Assembly (NCBI RefSeq): GCF_013004065.1
Contig: NZ_CP053084.1
Span: forward strand, 3,162,001 to 3,226,000
Direction of reading: 5' to 3'
Length of the DNA: 64,000 nucleotides
Origin: Limnobacter sp. SAORIC-580
GTDB taxonomy: Bacteria; Pseudomonadota; Gammaproteobacteria; Burkholderiales; Burkholderiaceae_B
How positions within the stretch are numbered: position 1 is the first letter of the stretch; every line of letters begins with the position of its first letter. This document shows, piece after piece, positions 51,071 to 59,000 of this stretch. The position numbers and the translations under genes are program-made. The notes beneath the pieces are model-generated. The model was not told the DNA's origin, searched no databases, and saw only the letters and a list, made by a program, of their open reading frames with translations.

Positions 51071-52213
51071 ATGAGCAAATACAACGCACTGAAACCACTG
51101 CACAAACCCATCAGGGTCGCCATGATAGGCGGTGGTGTAAATTCAGCCGTGGGCCGCGTGCATGAAATTGCCATGAAAATGGACAATGAATTCGACCTGG
51201 TGGCGGGGTGCTTTAGCCGCAATCCGGAATTCAATGCCGAATCGGGCCGCCAATACAATGTGCCGGCCGACAAACTGTACCCCAGCGCAGAAGCGCTGAT
51301 CGATGCGGTAGCGCACGAAGTGGATGCGGTGGTGATTGCCACGCCAATCAAATCGCATGCGCAGTACATTCATTTGGCACTCGACCACAACTTGCGGGTC
51401 ATCTCCGACAAGCCCCTGTTGGCCAATGTGCAGGAATGCAAGGAACTGCTGGCCCGCATTCACCCCGACAACACCCAGGTGTTTTCAATTTTCAATTACA
51501 CCGGCTACCCCGCTGTGCGCGAGATGAAACGCCGCGTGGAAAGCGGGGCGATTGGCAGCGTGTTCAAGGTGATGGTCGAAATGCCGCAAGACTCCTACAT
51601 GCGGCTGAGCAACCAAAACAAAACCCACGCCATTCAGGCATGGCGGCTTGAAGACGGCGACATCAGCTGTGTGTCGCTCGACCTGTTTGTACACCTGCAC
51701 AGCCTTGTTAATTTTGTATGCGGCAACACACCACAAGCCGTGAATGCCTGGCAACGCGCAATCACCAACGTATCGCCGGGGCTAATTGATGAAGTGGATG
51801 CTGTCATTCAATACAGCAACAACCTGATGGTCAACGCGTGGTATGGCAAAGCCGTGTTGGGTTATCGCAATGGCTTGCGCATACGCGTGTTTGGTACCAA
51901 GGGCAGTTTGCAATGGCATCAGGAAAGCCCGGAAATGATTGAGGCTGCCGATGAAGCAGGCAACCGCATGTTGCTCGACCGAATTTCAACTGGCAGTGAA
52001 ATAACCGCACAGCCCCGCTACAACCGCTTCAAGGCCGGCCACCCCTCGGGTTTTATCGAGGCGTTTGCCAACTACTACGCCGACATTGCGCAAGCCATGC
52101 GCGATGAAAAGCTGAATGCCTACACTTTGTCGACTGGCGTTGCTGCAGAAGGCCTGGCCTTGAGCCAGGCGATTGCACAAGCCTCGGCCACTGGCCGCAC
52201 CGTTCAACTTTAA
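51071..52213 (+). CDS. Gfo/Idh/MocA family NAD(P)-dependent oxidoreductase
   Basis: A 380-residue dehydrogenase, starting at ATG 51071 with AAAGGAAA upstream. The Rossmann motif VAMIGGGVNSAVGRVH is near residue 17 and the family EKP motif reads VISDKPLLAN near residue 112, where Lys is kept and Glu replaced by Asp. VSLDLFVHLHSLVNFVCG holds the likely catalytic His near residue 210. In sugar pathways these enzymes oxidise or reduce C3 or C4 of nucleotide sugars (WbpB/WlbA-like). It follows the ATP-grasp gene by 24 bp. Confidence 0.9.
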   Translation: MSKYNALKPLHKPIRVAMIGGGVNSAVGRVHEIAMKMDNEFDLVAGCFSRNPEFNAESGRQYNVPADKLYPSAEALIDAVAHEVDAVVIATPIKSHAQYIHLALDHNLRVISDKPLLANVQECKELLARIHPDNTQVFSIFNYTGYPAVREMKRRVESGAIGSVFKVMVEMPQDSYMRLSNQNKTHAIQAWRLEDGDISCVSLDLFVHLHSLVNFVCGNTPQAVNAWQRAITNVSPGLIDEVDAVIQYSNNLMVNAWYGKAVLGYRNGLRIRVFGTKGSLQWHQESPEMIEAADEAGNRMLLDRISTGSEITAQPRYNRFKAGHPSGFIEAFANYYADIAQAMRDEKLNAYTLSTGVAAEGLALSQAIAQASATGRTVQL

Positions 52214-52232
52214 GTTTGAGATTGTCTAAGCC

Positions 52233-54128
52233 ATGACCACAGCCAGCCTGGAAGAACAACTACAACCGCTGTTTGATGACATTGATGCAAAATTGCAAAA
52301 CATCGAGAGTGGGGTATTCATTCAACAGCAGGACGCAGAAAAAACCATCAACCAATTGGCACTGCTGGTGAATGAATGCCAGAACAAACCCTATGCCAGC
52401 TTGATGCAATTGAACATACAAGGCACAACCGAATTGTGTACGCGGTTTGCCACGCTGTACGTGAATGTGCTGACCGATCTGAAGCACACCCTGAGCTTGA
52501 ACAGCCTGTTGGTGCTGACCAAACAAAAGCGCTTCATGAGCCATGTATTTGAAGTTTCTGGCTATGGCAACAGCCGCGCCGTGCTCAAGCTGTTGTTGAA
52601 CAAAGCGCACGAGCGCAAAGCCAAACAACTGACTGACAACCCCGCTTTGGTACGCGCCCTGCTGCTGGCCAGCGTGGGCGACCTGGACCCTGCCGACCTG
52701 GTGGAACTGACCCTGGAAAGCACGGAAACCTCGGCCCTGTTGGCGATTGGGCTGTTGCTGGACCGCCTGCCCTTGACCGTGACAGGCGACGCTGGCCGCA
52801 CCTTCCTGCTGGAAGAGTACAACCCCTACAGTGCCCTGCGCCCTTTGGACCAATACCGTGCATTGATATCGAATATCTGGATGCTGTGCAGCTACAGCAC
52901 CTCACCTAAAAAACATGAAATCAAAAAACACCTGAACCAGTGGTTCAAACGTGTGCACAAGGCCAAAGGCATACAGGCCAAACCTGCTGGCAGCGTGCGG
53001 CATGCAGGCAATATCGACAACAAACCCGTGATGGTGGTGATTGCCGAAACGTTCAAGTCGGTACACGCCATGTACCGTTGGTATGCCCCCATGATCAAAC
53101 GCCTGAAACGCGATTACTACCTGGTGATGGTGTCAATGAAAGCCGATGTGGATGATCAATCCATTGGCCTGTTCGATGAGTTCATTGAAGTGCCCGAAGA
53201 AGAAATGAACCTGCAACCGGTGCTGAACCAATGCACACCCGACATTGCCTGGTTCATGAGTGTGGGCATGCGCTCTTGGGGAATTTCACTCGCAAACCTG
53301 CGTTGGGCAGCCCTGCAAGCCATGAGCTTTGGCCACCCAGCCAGCAGCTTTAGCAGCGAGATGGACTTGGCTTTTGTGACCACCCGTGTATTTGGCGGCC
53401 CCGGCGTGGTGAATGAGAACATGCTGATTCTGGAGAGTGAAATTGGCAATGTGGCCGAGGCCCACAAAGACTTGAAACTGCCACCACCCCCAGTGCTGGA
53501 TGACGCTGTGGTGTCAATTGCAGTGCCTTGCAACACCATGAAAATCAACCTTGGGTTTATCACTGCGTTGAAGGAGATTGAACGCCTGTCGGCCAAGCCG
53601 ATTCGCTTCACCTTCTTCCCCAATGAATATGGTGTTGGCCACCTTTCAACCGAGAAACGCCTGCGCAGCTTCTTCCCCACCGCCGTGGTGGCCCGCCGCA
53701 CGGGTTATGAAGCCTACCTGAACATGCTCAACCAGCACCACCTGGCACTCAGCCCCTTCCCGTTTGGCAACGCCACCAGCACCATCGATTGCATGGTGTT
53801 GGGCCTGCCCGTGATCAGCCTGATCGGTGCCGAACCCCATTCTCGCAGTGACTACGACATTTTGGCTTCGCTAGGACTGGCTGAATACTGCGTGGCCGAT
53901 TCAGTTGAAAACTATGTGCATGGCGTGGTGCGTTACATCAACGAGCCGGGCCTGCTTGAGGAATTGCGCGCCATGGTGGCATCCAAACAGTTCATGGATT
54001 TGCATCAGCAACACGAAAACGAGTTTTCAGATGAAATGTGCAAGGCCTTGAACTGGGCCTATGCAAACCAGAATGAAGTGCGTGGGCCGCGAGGTTTGGT
54101 GATTGAAGCGCAAGGTAGGTGGAAGTAA
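52233..54128 (+). CDS. HMW1C-like GT41 protein glycosyltransferase
   Basis: A 631-residue enzyme, the length of Haemophilus HMW1C (about 620). The N-terminal half is all-helical. The first GT-B half has VVIAETFKSVHAMYRWY near residue 268, a QPVLNQCTPDIAWFMSVGMRSW segment and LQAMSFGHPASSFSSEMDL near residue 365. The second half has RFTFFPNEYGVGHL near 460 and SPFPFGNATSTIDCMVLGLPV near 510. These correspond to the HMW1C strings HFHSAHSIYRTHS, ALGHPATTHS and PFPFGN, the UDP-sugar site of O-GlcNAc-transferase-like family GT41. HMW1C N-glycosylates adhesins in the cytoplasm. No adhesin gene is adjacent, but sugar-making genes precede it in the same operon. Confidence 0.85.
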   Translation: MTTASLEEQLQPLFDDIDAKLQNIESGVFIQQQDAEKTINQLALLVNECQNKPYASLMQLNIQGTTELCTRFATLYVNVLTDLKHTLSLNSLLVLTKQKRFMSHVFEVSGYGNSRAVLKLLLNKAHERKAKQLTDNPALVRALLLASVGDLDPADLVELTLESTETSALLAIGLLLDRLPLTVTGDAGRTFLLEEYNPYSALRPLDQYRALISNIWMLCSYSTSPKKHEIKKHLNQWFKRVHKAKGIQAKPAGSVRHAGNIDNKPVMVVIAETFKSVHAMYRWYAPMIKRLKRDYYLVMVSMKADVDDQSIGLFDEFIEVPEEEMNLQPVLNQCTPDIAWFMSVGMRSWGISLANLRWAALQAMSFGHPASSFSSEMDLAFVTTRVFGGPGVVNENMLILESEIGNVAEAHKDLKLPPPPVLDDAVVSIAVPCNTMKINLGFITALKEIERLSAKPIRFTFFPNEYGVGHLSTEKRLRSFFPTAVVARRTGYEAYLNMLNQHHLALSPFPFGNATSTIDCMVLGLPVISLIGAEPHSRSDYDILASLGLAEYCVADSVENYVHGVVRYINEPGLLEELRAMVASKQFMDLHQQHENEFSDEMCKALNWAYANQNEVRGPRGLVIEAQGRWK

Positions 54129-54139
54129 TTACTTCCACC
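54118..54139. terminator. 22-bp perfect palindrome at the convergent gene junction
   Basis: The arm GGTGGAAGTAA is followed at once by its exact complement, covering the stop codons of both the HMW1C-like gene and the Trp-rich gene. As RNA it would fold into a 9-bp stem with an AATT loop in either direction. No T-run follows, so it may act as a bidirectional end stem rather than a standard intrinsic terminator. Confidence 0.5.
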
Positions 54140-54350
54140 CCTGCAACCACCGCGTTTCGTCTTGCAAATCCCGCCAGTGAATAATTTGCGTTCGGCCTGA
54201 ATGCACAGCTTCCAGTTCAAAGAGTTCAATGGGTAAATCTTCGCTGGCAGGCTTCACCGCACTGCGAACCAGAAAATGCTTTTCCTTGTTCACGGGCTTT
54301 GCGGCGGTCCACTTGCTGAGCAGCAATTTCTTGGGGTTCAACTGGCGCAT
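54129..54350 (-). CDS. Small Trp-rich protein (TIGR02450 family)
   Basis: A 73-residue protein that fits TIGR02450: an N-terminal NPKKLLLSKWTA, KHFLV in the middle, and a C-terminal IHWRDLQDETRWLQGW with three of its four Trp. The function is unknown. It abuts the HMW1C-like gene tail to tail and starts 3 bp after the lipocalin stop, so it is co-transcribed with the lipocalin. Confidence 0.82.
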   Translation of the reverse strand: MRQLNPKKLLLSKWTAAKPVNKEKHFLVRSAVKPASEDLPIELFELEAVHSGRTQIIHWRDLQDETRWLQGWK

Positions 54351-54353
54351 GGT

Positions 54354-54899
54354 TTAACTGCCTTGCGGCGACAGTTCAAGCTTGTTCAAATCAAAACCTT
54401 TGGCTTTCAGGCGTTGCAGCAGTGCATCGTATTTGGCTTTGTCCACTTGTTGCGTGCGGGCCAATACCCACAGGTATTCACGGCTGGGTTCGCTCACAGC
54501 CACCAACTGGTATTCCGGATCCAGGTCGATCACCCAGTACTTGCCCCATACCATGGGCAGCCAACTTAACCACGCGGGTGCAAAACGCACTTCCAGTTTT
54601 GGCGACTTCAAACCTCCAATTTGACGAGCCTGGCCCTCGGCTTCATCCATGTCGCCGCTGGCCTGTTGGCAACGGTTCAATACTTTCACAGTGCCGTCTT
54701 TTTGTAATGAATACTCAGCGCTGGTATTGCGCACACATTGTTTCTGAAACCGGTTTGGATACTTCGCAATTTCAAACCAGGTGCCCATGTAACGGGGAAT
54801 ATCCAGCGACTGAATTGTTTGAAGCGGTTGAGGCGGGTTGGCCGCAAGTGCGGGCACGAGAATCATGAAACTCGTTAAACACGAAATTAGTAATTTCAT
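54354..54899 (-). CDS. blc: Bacterial lipocalin
   Basis: A 181-residue secreted lipocalin. The signal peptide is cleaved near ALAANPP. The lipocalin motif DIPRYMGTWFEIAKYPNRFQ near residue 35 (GxW) and the YWVIDLDPEYQLVAVSEPSREYLWVLAR stretch near residue 120 are those of Blc. There is no lipobox Cys, unlike E. coli Blc, so it is probably periplasmic rather than membrane-anchored. It binds fatty acids or lysophospholipids in the envelope, by family knowledge. Confidence 0.92.
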   Translation of the reverse strand: MKLLISCLTSFMILVPALAANPPQPLQTIQSLDIPRYMGTWFEIAKYPNRFQKQCVRNTSAEYSLQKDGTVKVLNRCQQASGDMDEAEGQARQIGGLKSPKLEVRFAPAWLSWLPMVWGKYWVIDLDPEYQLVAVSEPSREYLWVLARTQQVDKAKYDALLQRLKAKGFDLNKLELSPQGS

Positions 54900-54980
54900 C
54901 GAATACTTCCAATGGCTGCGCGCGGGCTGAAAGGTGAAGGATATCCTGGAGAACTTGCATTACTTAGGTCCCAAAACAAC

Positions 54981-55526
54981 CTATCTAAGCAGCCGAATGT
55001 CCACTTCACGCTCCACATACTTCCATTCCTCCGAAGCCCGTAATTTCACGAGCAACTCATCAAATACATCGGTGTGCTCTGGCGCAAATTCAAACCAGGT
55101 TAAAAAGTCAAAAGGCTCACCAAGATCACGCGAGTGATGCAATTGCCGGGCAATTTCGGGCAGGTAAGCCAATCCAATTTCAGTGTGGTGCGACTGTGCC
55201 TCGAATATTGCACGGCGTTCATCTTGCGACAAAGCCCACCACTGCGCATTTTTCTTGATTGGAATAAGCGCAGCACAGGTAGAGGCAGGTCGATTCAAGC
55301 CCTCTTGCCTGGCGCGCAGTTGGGTAATTTCATGGCGCTCGGCATAACGCACATTGCTGGTAAAACCCTGAAGCACCCAAGTACCGCGCTGGTTTAGCTG
55401 GCTTGCTGGGGTGTTCACCACGTTCAGCCTTTGAACAGCATCAACAGGCTCGCCCACAACTGCGTGGCAACGGGTAACTCGCCATGGGCCCTCGTGGCCA
55501 CCGATGAATGAATAGTGATTGTTCAT
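54981..55526 (-). CDS. Chlorite dismutase family heme protein
   Basis: A 181-residue protein of the short (dimeric) chlorite dismutase lineage. KKNAQWWALSQDERRAIFEAQSHHTEIGLAYLPEIARQLHHSRDLGEPFDFLTWFEF at residues 92-149 is the heme-binding core; His in QLHHS is the expected axial ligand region. I cannot place the distal Arg that true chlorite-splitting enzymes need, so the activity may be peroxidase-like or none. No perchlorate or chlorate reductase genes are nearby. It stands as a single gene. Confidence 0.8.
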   Translation of the reverse strand: MNNHYSFIGGHEGPWRVTRCHAVVGEPVDAVQRLNVVNTPASQLNQRGTWVLQGFTSNVRYAERHEITQLRARQEGLNRPASTCAALIPIKKNAQWWALSQDERRAIFEAQSHHTEIGLAYLPEIARQLHHSRDLGEPFDFLTWFEFAPEHTDVFDELLVKLRASEEWKYVEREVDIRLLR

Positions 55527-55596
55527 GTGAAATCTATGTATTAGGCAACTAATACAATTAGCTTAATCTGAACCGGATGATTTGCGGACAAATTTT

Positions 55597-56316
55597 TCAG
55601 TTCAGGCGCTGTACATAGGCATAAATCGCCCACAGGTTACCCGCTACAAGCAATGGCACAATCATGCTGGGTGCCAAGGCCATTGGAAACTGCATGGCCA
55701 CCTCAAAAGTAGGTGGCTCAGCCCACACCTGAAAAATGCCGGGCAGACTCATGTTGATGACCACCATGCCAAGCATCAAAATAATACCCGCTCCAATCGC
55801 ATGCCATGTAATCCAGAAATTGCGTGTGACAGGGCGTTTTGTCATATGCCATGCCACTGCGATTGCGGACAATCCGAACAACAAATCGGGTACACCCACC
55901 CAAAGCTCAACGGATCGTGGGAACTCGCCTTGATAAGTTCTTATTGCAGTGCCAATTGCCGCAACACGCAGTACCTGGAAATATGCAAACCAACGCAAGG
56001 GCACGACCTTACCTGCTGTGTTTAATGCACTGCGTAATCGAGGGAACAGCAGCAATGGAATGGCCACCACCAAGAGGGGAATGAAAGGAAACCACAACCC
56101 TGGGTAGAGCGAAAAAAATTCTGGGCTGGAATAGAAACCCTGATAAGCCAGAGCAGCCGAGATAACACCCCATGTAAAAACCAGGAATGACAAAGCTGCG
56201 ACACTGTTACGCTGTGCTTTGTCGATAAAGTTGTTGGCATACGCATGGCGCGCAAGCAGGTATGGAAATGCTGACACAGCAACCATCAAAAACGGGATCG
56301 AGGAGAACTGGATCAT
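55597..56316 (-). CDS. Multi-pass membrane protein of unknown function
   Basis: A 239-residue protein with about seven hydrophobic segments and no recognised motif. Charged loops are short; WHAIGAGIILMLGMVVINMSLPGIFQVW near residue 165 is the most distinctive part. It stands alone with 70 bp to the chlorite-dismutase-like gene start and 111 bp to the SRPBCC gene end, all on the minus strand. No function is proposed. Confidence 0.7.
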   Translation of the reverse strand: MIQFSSIPFLMVAVSAFPYLLARHAYANNFIDKAQRNSVAALSFLVFTWGVISAALAYQGFYSSPEFFSLYPGLWFPFIPLLVVAIPLLLFPRLRSALNTAGKVVPLRWFAYFQVLRVAAIGTAIRTYQGEFPRSVELWVGVPDLLFGLSAIAVAWHMTKRPVTRNFWITWHAIGAGIILMLGMVVINMSLPGIFQVWAEPPTFEVAMQFPMALAPSMIVPLLVAGNLWAIYAYVQRLN

Positions 56317-56427
56317 GGTTGGCCTTACTCAAAATCAGATTATGGTTGAAAAGGGGTGTCTCAGCAGAAAAAACGGACTTCACGCCAACAAAAATCCGAC
56401 ACCCCAGAGTTTGATCTGATGTTCTTT

Positions 56428-56892
56428 TTAGCCGTTGTCCGGAATACTGGGTTCAACCAATTTGACAAGTTGTTCAAGCGATTCTTGCCAGCCCAGATAA
56501 CACATTTCAACGGGAATTACGGCGGGAATCCCTTCTTGAACGATGTGCAGTTCTGTTCCACAAAACACAGTTTTCAAATCGATGGTCACCATCATTTCAC
56601 CAGGAAGGCTTTCGTCGTCAAAGCGATCCGTGTGGCGAATGCGTTGATTGGGTACAAGCTCAATGTATTTCACCTCGAATGAGTGCCTACCGCCAGTGCT
56701 GAAGTTAATGAACGACATACGGTAGCCACCACCCACACGCGCGTCAATCTCTTGAATACTGCCAGTGAAACCATAAGGCGGCAGCCAATACTCCAACGCA
56801 CTTTTATCGGTAAACGCCTTGTAAACCCGTTCTGCTGGCGCGCGCAATACCCTGTGCAACTTCACTGTACCTGTGTTGTTCGACATCGTCAT
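56428..56892 (-). CDS. SRPBCC/AHSA1 family protein
   Basis: A 154-residue START-like protein. LHRVLRAPAERVYKAFTDKSALEYWLPPYGFTG at residues 12-44 is the hallmark of AHSA1-type SRPBCC proteins, and GWQESLEQLVKLVE the closing helix. The fold makes a hydrophobic pocket; most bacterial members are uncharacterised and many pair with ArsR regulators, which are absent here. Confidence 0.88.
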   Translation of the reverse strand: MTMSNNTGTVKLHRVLRAPAERVYKAFTDKSALEYWLPPYGFTGSIQEIDARVGGGYRMSFINFSTGGRHSFEVKYIELVPNQRIRHTDRFDDESLPGEMMVTIDLKTVFCGTELHIVQEGIPAVIPVEMCYLGWQESLEQLVKLVEPSIPDNG

Positions 56893-56984
56893 CTCCTTGA
56901 AAATTGTGCCTACCTAGATAGTCGAACGGGACAAGGCAGAATCGACAGTTGTACAGAAATCTTTTTGTTCAAGGATGCTATGGA

Positions 56985-57839
56985 TCAGCCCTTGGCCTTC
57001 ACCCGAATTTCCAAAGCCCTGGCATCGCCCTTCTTCGCATGGTAACGCACCGCATGGCGCACCACCCACTTCAATTCATCGGACGCATTCGCCTGAAGCC
57101 AACGCTCACAAGTTGAAAAGGCAATCTCTGGGTGGTCTTTGGCGATATCCCCAAGATGGTTGGCCACACTGCGGCGCACATACAACGACTCGTCGTTTTT
57201 AAGGTGTTCGAGTATGGGCAATGTGGGCTGCGGGTTCGCCACAAATGACTGAATCCGTTTTCCCCAAGGCAGCTTGGGGCGTGTGCCCTCACTGCACAGT
57301 CGCCTTACATGCGGGTTGGGGTCAATTAGCCACTTGCCAACCTGTTCCAGAGTGCGCACTTGATGGTGTATGAGAAAAGGTCGAATGGCAAACTCTGCCG
57401 TAAACCGCATGGTGAGTTCACGCAACGCCTGCATGGAGATATCGAATGGATCGTTGCCGTCGTTGTGCCTTGGGTCCAAACCGAAATCAGCAATGAAAAA
57501 ACTGTGTGGCATGTAGAAAAACCCAGCCAGTCCCAAGGTCCCCACTTCAGTGTCCGCCGGAGTGAAGGAATCAATCAGAATGGACACAGCTTGCTGGTAA
57601 TTGCCGGGTAAAAATTCCCGCAACGATTTTGCAATATGTTGTGCACGCTGCATCAGCTCCAAGGGTTCAAGATTGGTCAGTGCATGCTTGCAAAACGCTT
57701 CGGCGGGAAATGCCTTGTGCACATACAAAATGTTTTGAGCCAGGCACTCAATCGACTCCCGGTTCATCAAGACCTTCAGCGGTGTGCCTTTTTGAATCGC
57801 GTTGGGCGCCAGAGGAACAGTGGGGGGACGTGGCTGCAT
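56985..57839 (-). CDS. DNA alkylation repair protein (AlkD-like HEAT repeats)
   Basis: A 284-residue helical-repeat protein similar to DNA alkylation repair enzymes of the AlkC/AlkD superfamily. The N-terminal ALTNLEPLELMQRAQHIAKSL, the middle RFTAEFAIRPFLIHH, and the repeat segments PNPHVRRLCSEGTRPKLPWG and VRRSVANHLGDIAKDHPEI match the AlkC-type pattern. Its role is removal of alkylated bases. The ending ALEIRVKAKG is basic, as in family members that contact DNA. Confidence 0.82.
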   Translation of the reverse strand: MQPRPPTVPLAPNAIQKGTPLKVLMNRESIECLAQNILYVHKAFPAEAFCKHALTNLEPLELMQRAQHIAKSLREFLPGNYQQAVSILIDSFTPADTEVGTLGLAGFFYMPHSFFIADFGLDPRHNDGNDPFDISMQALRELTMRFTAEFAIRPFLIHHQVRTLEQVGKWLIDPNPHVRRLCSEGTRPKLPWGKRIQSFVANPQPTLPILEHLKNDESLYVRRSVANHLGDIAKDHPEIAFSTCERWLQANASDELKWVVRHAVRYHAKKGDARALEIRVKAKG

Positions 57840-58167
57840 TAGATTTCAATTCCGAGAAGTGTTTGCCAAGCCGACAGGTCTGCGGTTGATGAGGGTGGCG
57901 ATGTGTAGGGCGTTGTACATTTGATTCGACAATACTTTAGATTAATTGAGACTGGGAGATCATTCATGAATCGAAGCTAATATTTTCTTGCCCACAGATC
58001 AAATGAACATACCGATTGGTTGCAACTAGAAAACTGATTCCAATAGTCAATATGAAGAGACTCCACAGCCCGCTTCCAATAGCGAAGTTTCCAAGAAGCA
58101 GCATGCCATGCAACCGTGCTGCGCCAGAGATTCGATCTTGCTTTTATATGGCTGGGAGCCCCGCTCC
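57840..58167. other. Intergenic stretch between the alkylation-repair and VOC genes
   Basis: No convincing gene is seen. A 24-codon frame (57846-57920, minus) with ATG ends 6 bp before the alkylation-repair start and could be a leader peptide, but nothing supports translation. A 78-codon frame at 57977-58213 overlaps the VOC gene and looks non-coding. The stretch is AT-richer than its surroundings. Confidence 0.4.
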
Positions 58168-58587
58168 TTAACTCGTTGAACCGCTCGAAGGCATAGCTGC
58201 TAGGTCCATCCACATCGCCTCCCAGACGTGACCGTCGGGATCCGCAAGGTTACGGTTATACATAAAGCCAAGCTCCTGAGCGGGGTTGATGTCTGCTGTT
58301 CCGCCATTTGCTGCAGCCGCCTCGTTCATGGCATCGACGGCTTCGCGACTATCGCACGACAAGGCAAGCATGACTTCGCTAGATGTTGCTGGCGGAATAG
58401 GACGGTTGGTGAAAGTACGCCACTTGGCGTGGGTAAGCAGCATGACGTTGATCGCCTCGCTCCACACCATACAAGCAGCGGTATCGTCAGTGAACTGTGG
58501 GTTGTTCTCAAAGCCGATGGACTTGTAGAAAGTTATTGATGCGTCGAGATCCATTACGGGCAAATTCACGAAAATCATTTTGGACAT
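58168..58587 (-). CDS. VOC family (glyoxalase/bleomycin resistance) protein
   Basis: A 139-residue VOC protein. FVNLPVMDLDASITFYKSIGF at residues 6-26 begins the first beta-alpha-beta-beta-beta unit, and FMYNRNLADPDGHVWEAMWMD near residue 107 ends the second, with the conserved DPDGHxWE. Members bind a metal and act on, or sequester, small molecules; this subgroup is often annotated as lactoylglutathione lyase-like without evidence. It stands alone beside the tRNA. Confidence 0.87.
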   Translation of the reverse strand: MSKMIFVNLPVMDLDASITFYKSIGFENNPQFTDDTAACMVWSEAINVMLLTHAKWRTFTNRPIPPATSSEVMLALSCDSREAVDAMNEAAAANGGTADINPAQELGFMYNRNLADPDGHVWEAMWMDLAAMPSSGSTS

Positions 58588-58851
58588 GGTTTGGTTCCCC
58601 CAGGTTGTTGAAATAGCGACATCTTTGTACGGTGTCTTCTATTAGTCGAGCAGAGAACCGCAATTTCGACAGTGTCCAGAAAGTATTTACGATACCGCCC
58701 ATTTTTGCTGGGTTCAGTTTAGCAGTACGTGGTTTTTCTCAACACTGAATTTGGGGGCATCATAAAGTAGCCGGCTCGCAGTATTGAATCTTGCAGGCAG
58801 GTTTTTGCGAACGTCACCGAACTGGCGAATATTACGAGGAGCCGAGAATGG

Positions 58852-58924
58852 CGCGGCTGGCGGGGATCGAACCCACGACCCTTGGCTTCGGAGGCCAATA
58901 CTCTATCCACTGAGCTACAGCCGC
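58852..58924 (-). tRNA. tRNA-Arg (anticodon CCG)
   Basis: A complete cloverleaf of 73 nt. The acceptor stem GCGGCTG pairs with CAGCCGC, the D arm is GCTC-AGTGGATA-GAGT, the anticodon arm is TTGGC-CTCCGAA-GCCAA giving anticodon CCG, and the T arm is GTGGG-TTCGATC-CCCGC with one G-U pair. The CCA end is not encoded. It reads rare-to-moderate CGG codons. tRNA genes are common integration sites, but I found no duplicated 3' end nearby. Confidence 0.95.
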
Positions 58925-59000
58925 GCAAGAAGGCGTTAGTGTACACCAGCGCTGGGATCTAGGATACTGACGGCATATGTCCACCGTATAACCAATAAAA

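Noticed and set aside
57977-58213. 78-codon minus-strand frame between the alkylation-repair and VOC genes
   Set aside because: It overlaps the end of the VOC gene, has no ribosome-binding site and its composition does not look coding.
58852-58924. tRNA-Arg as the attachment site of an integrated element
   Set aside because: No integrase gene and no repeated tRNA 3' end were seen on either side within the window.
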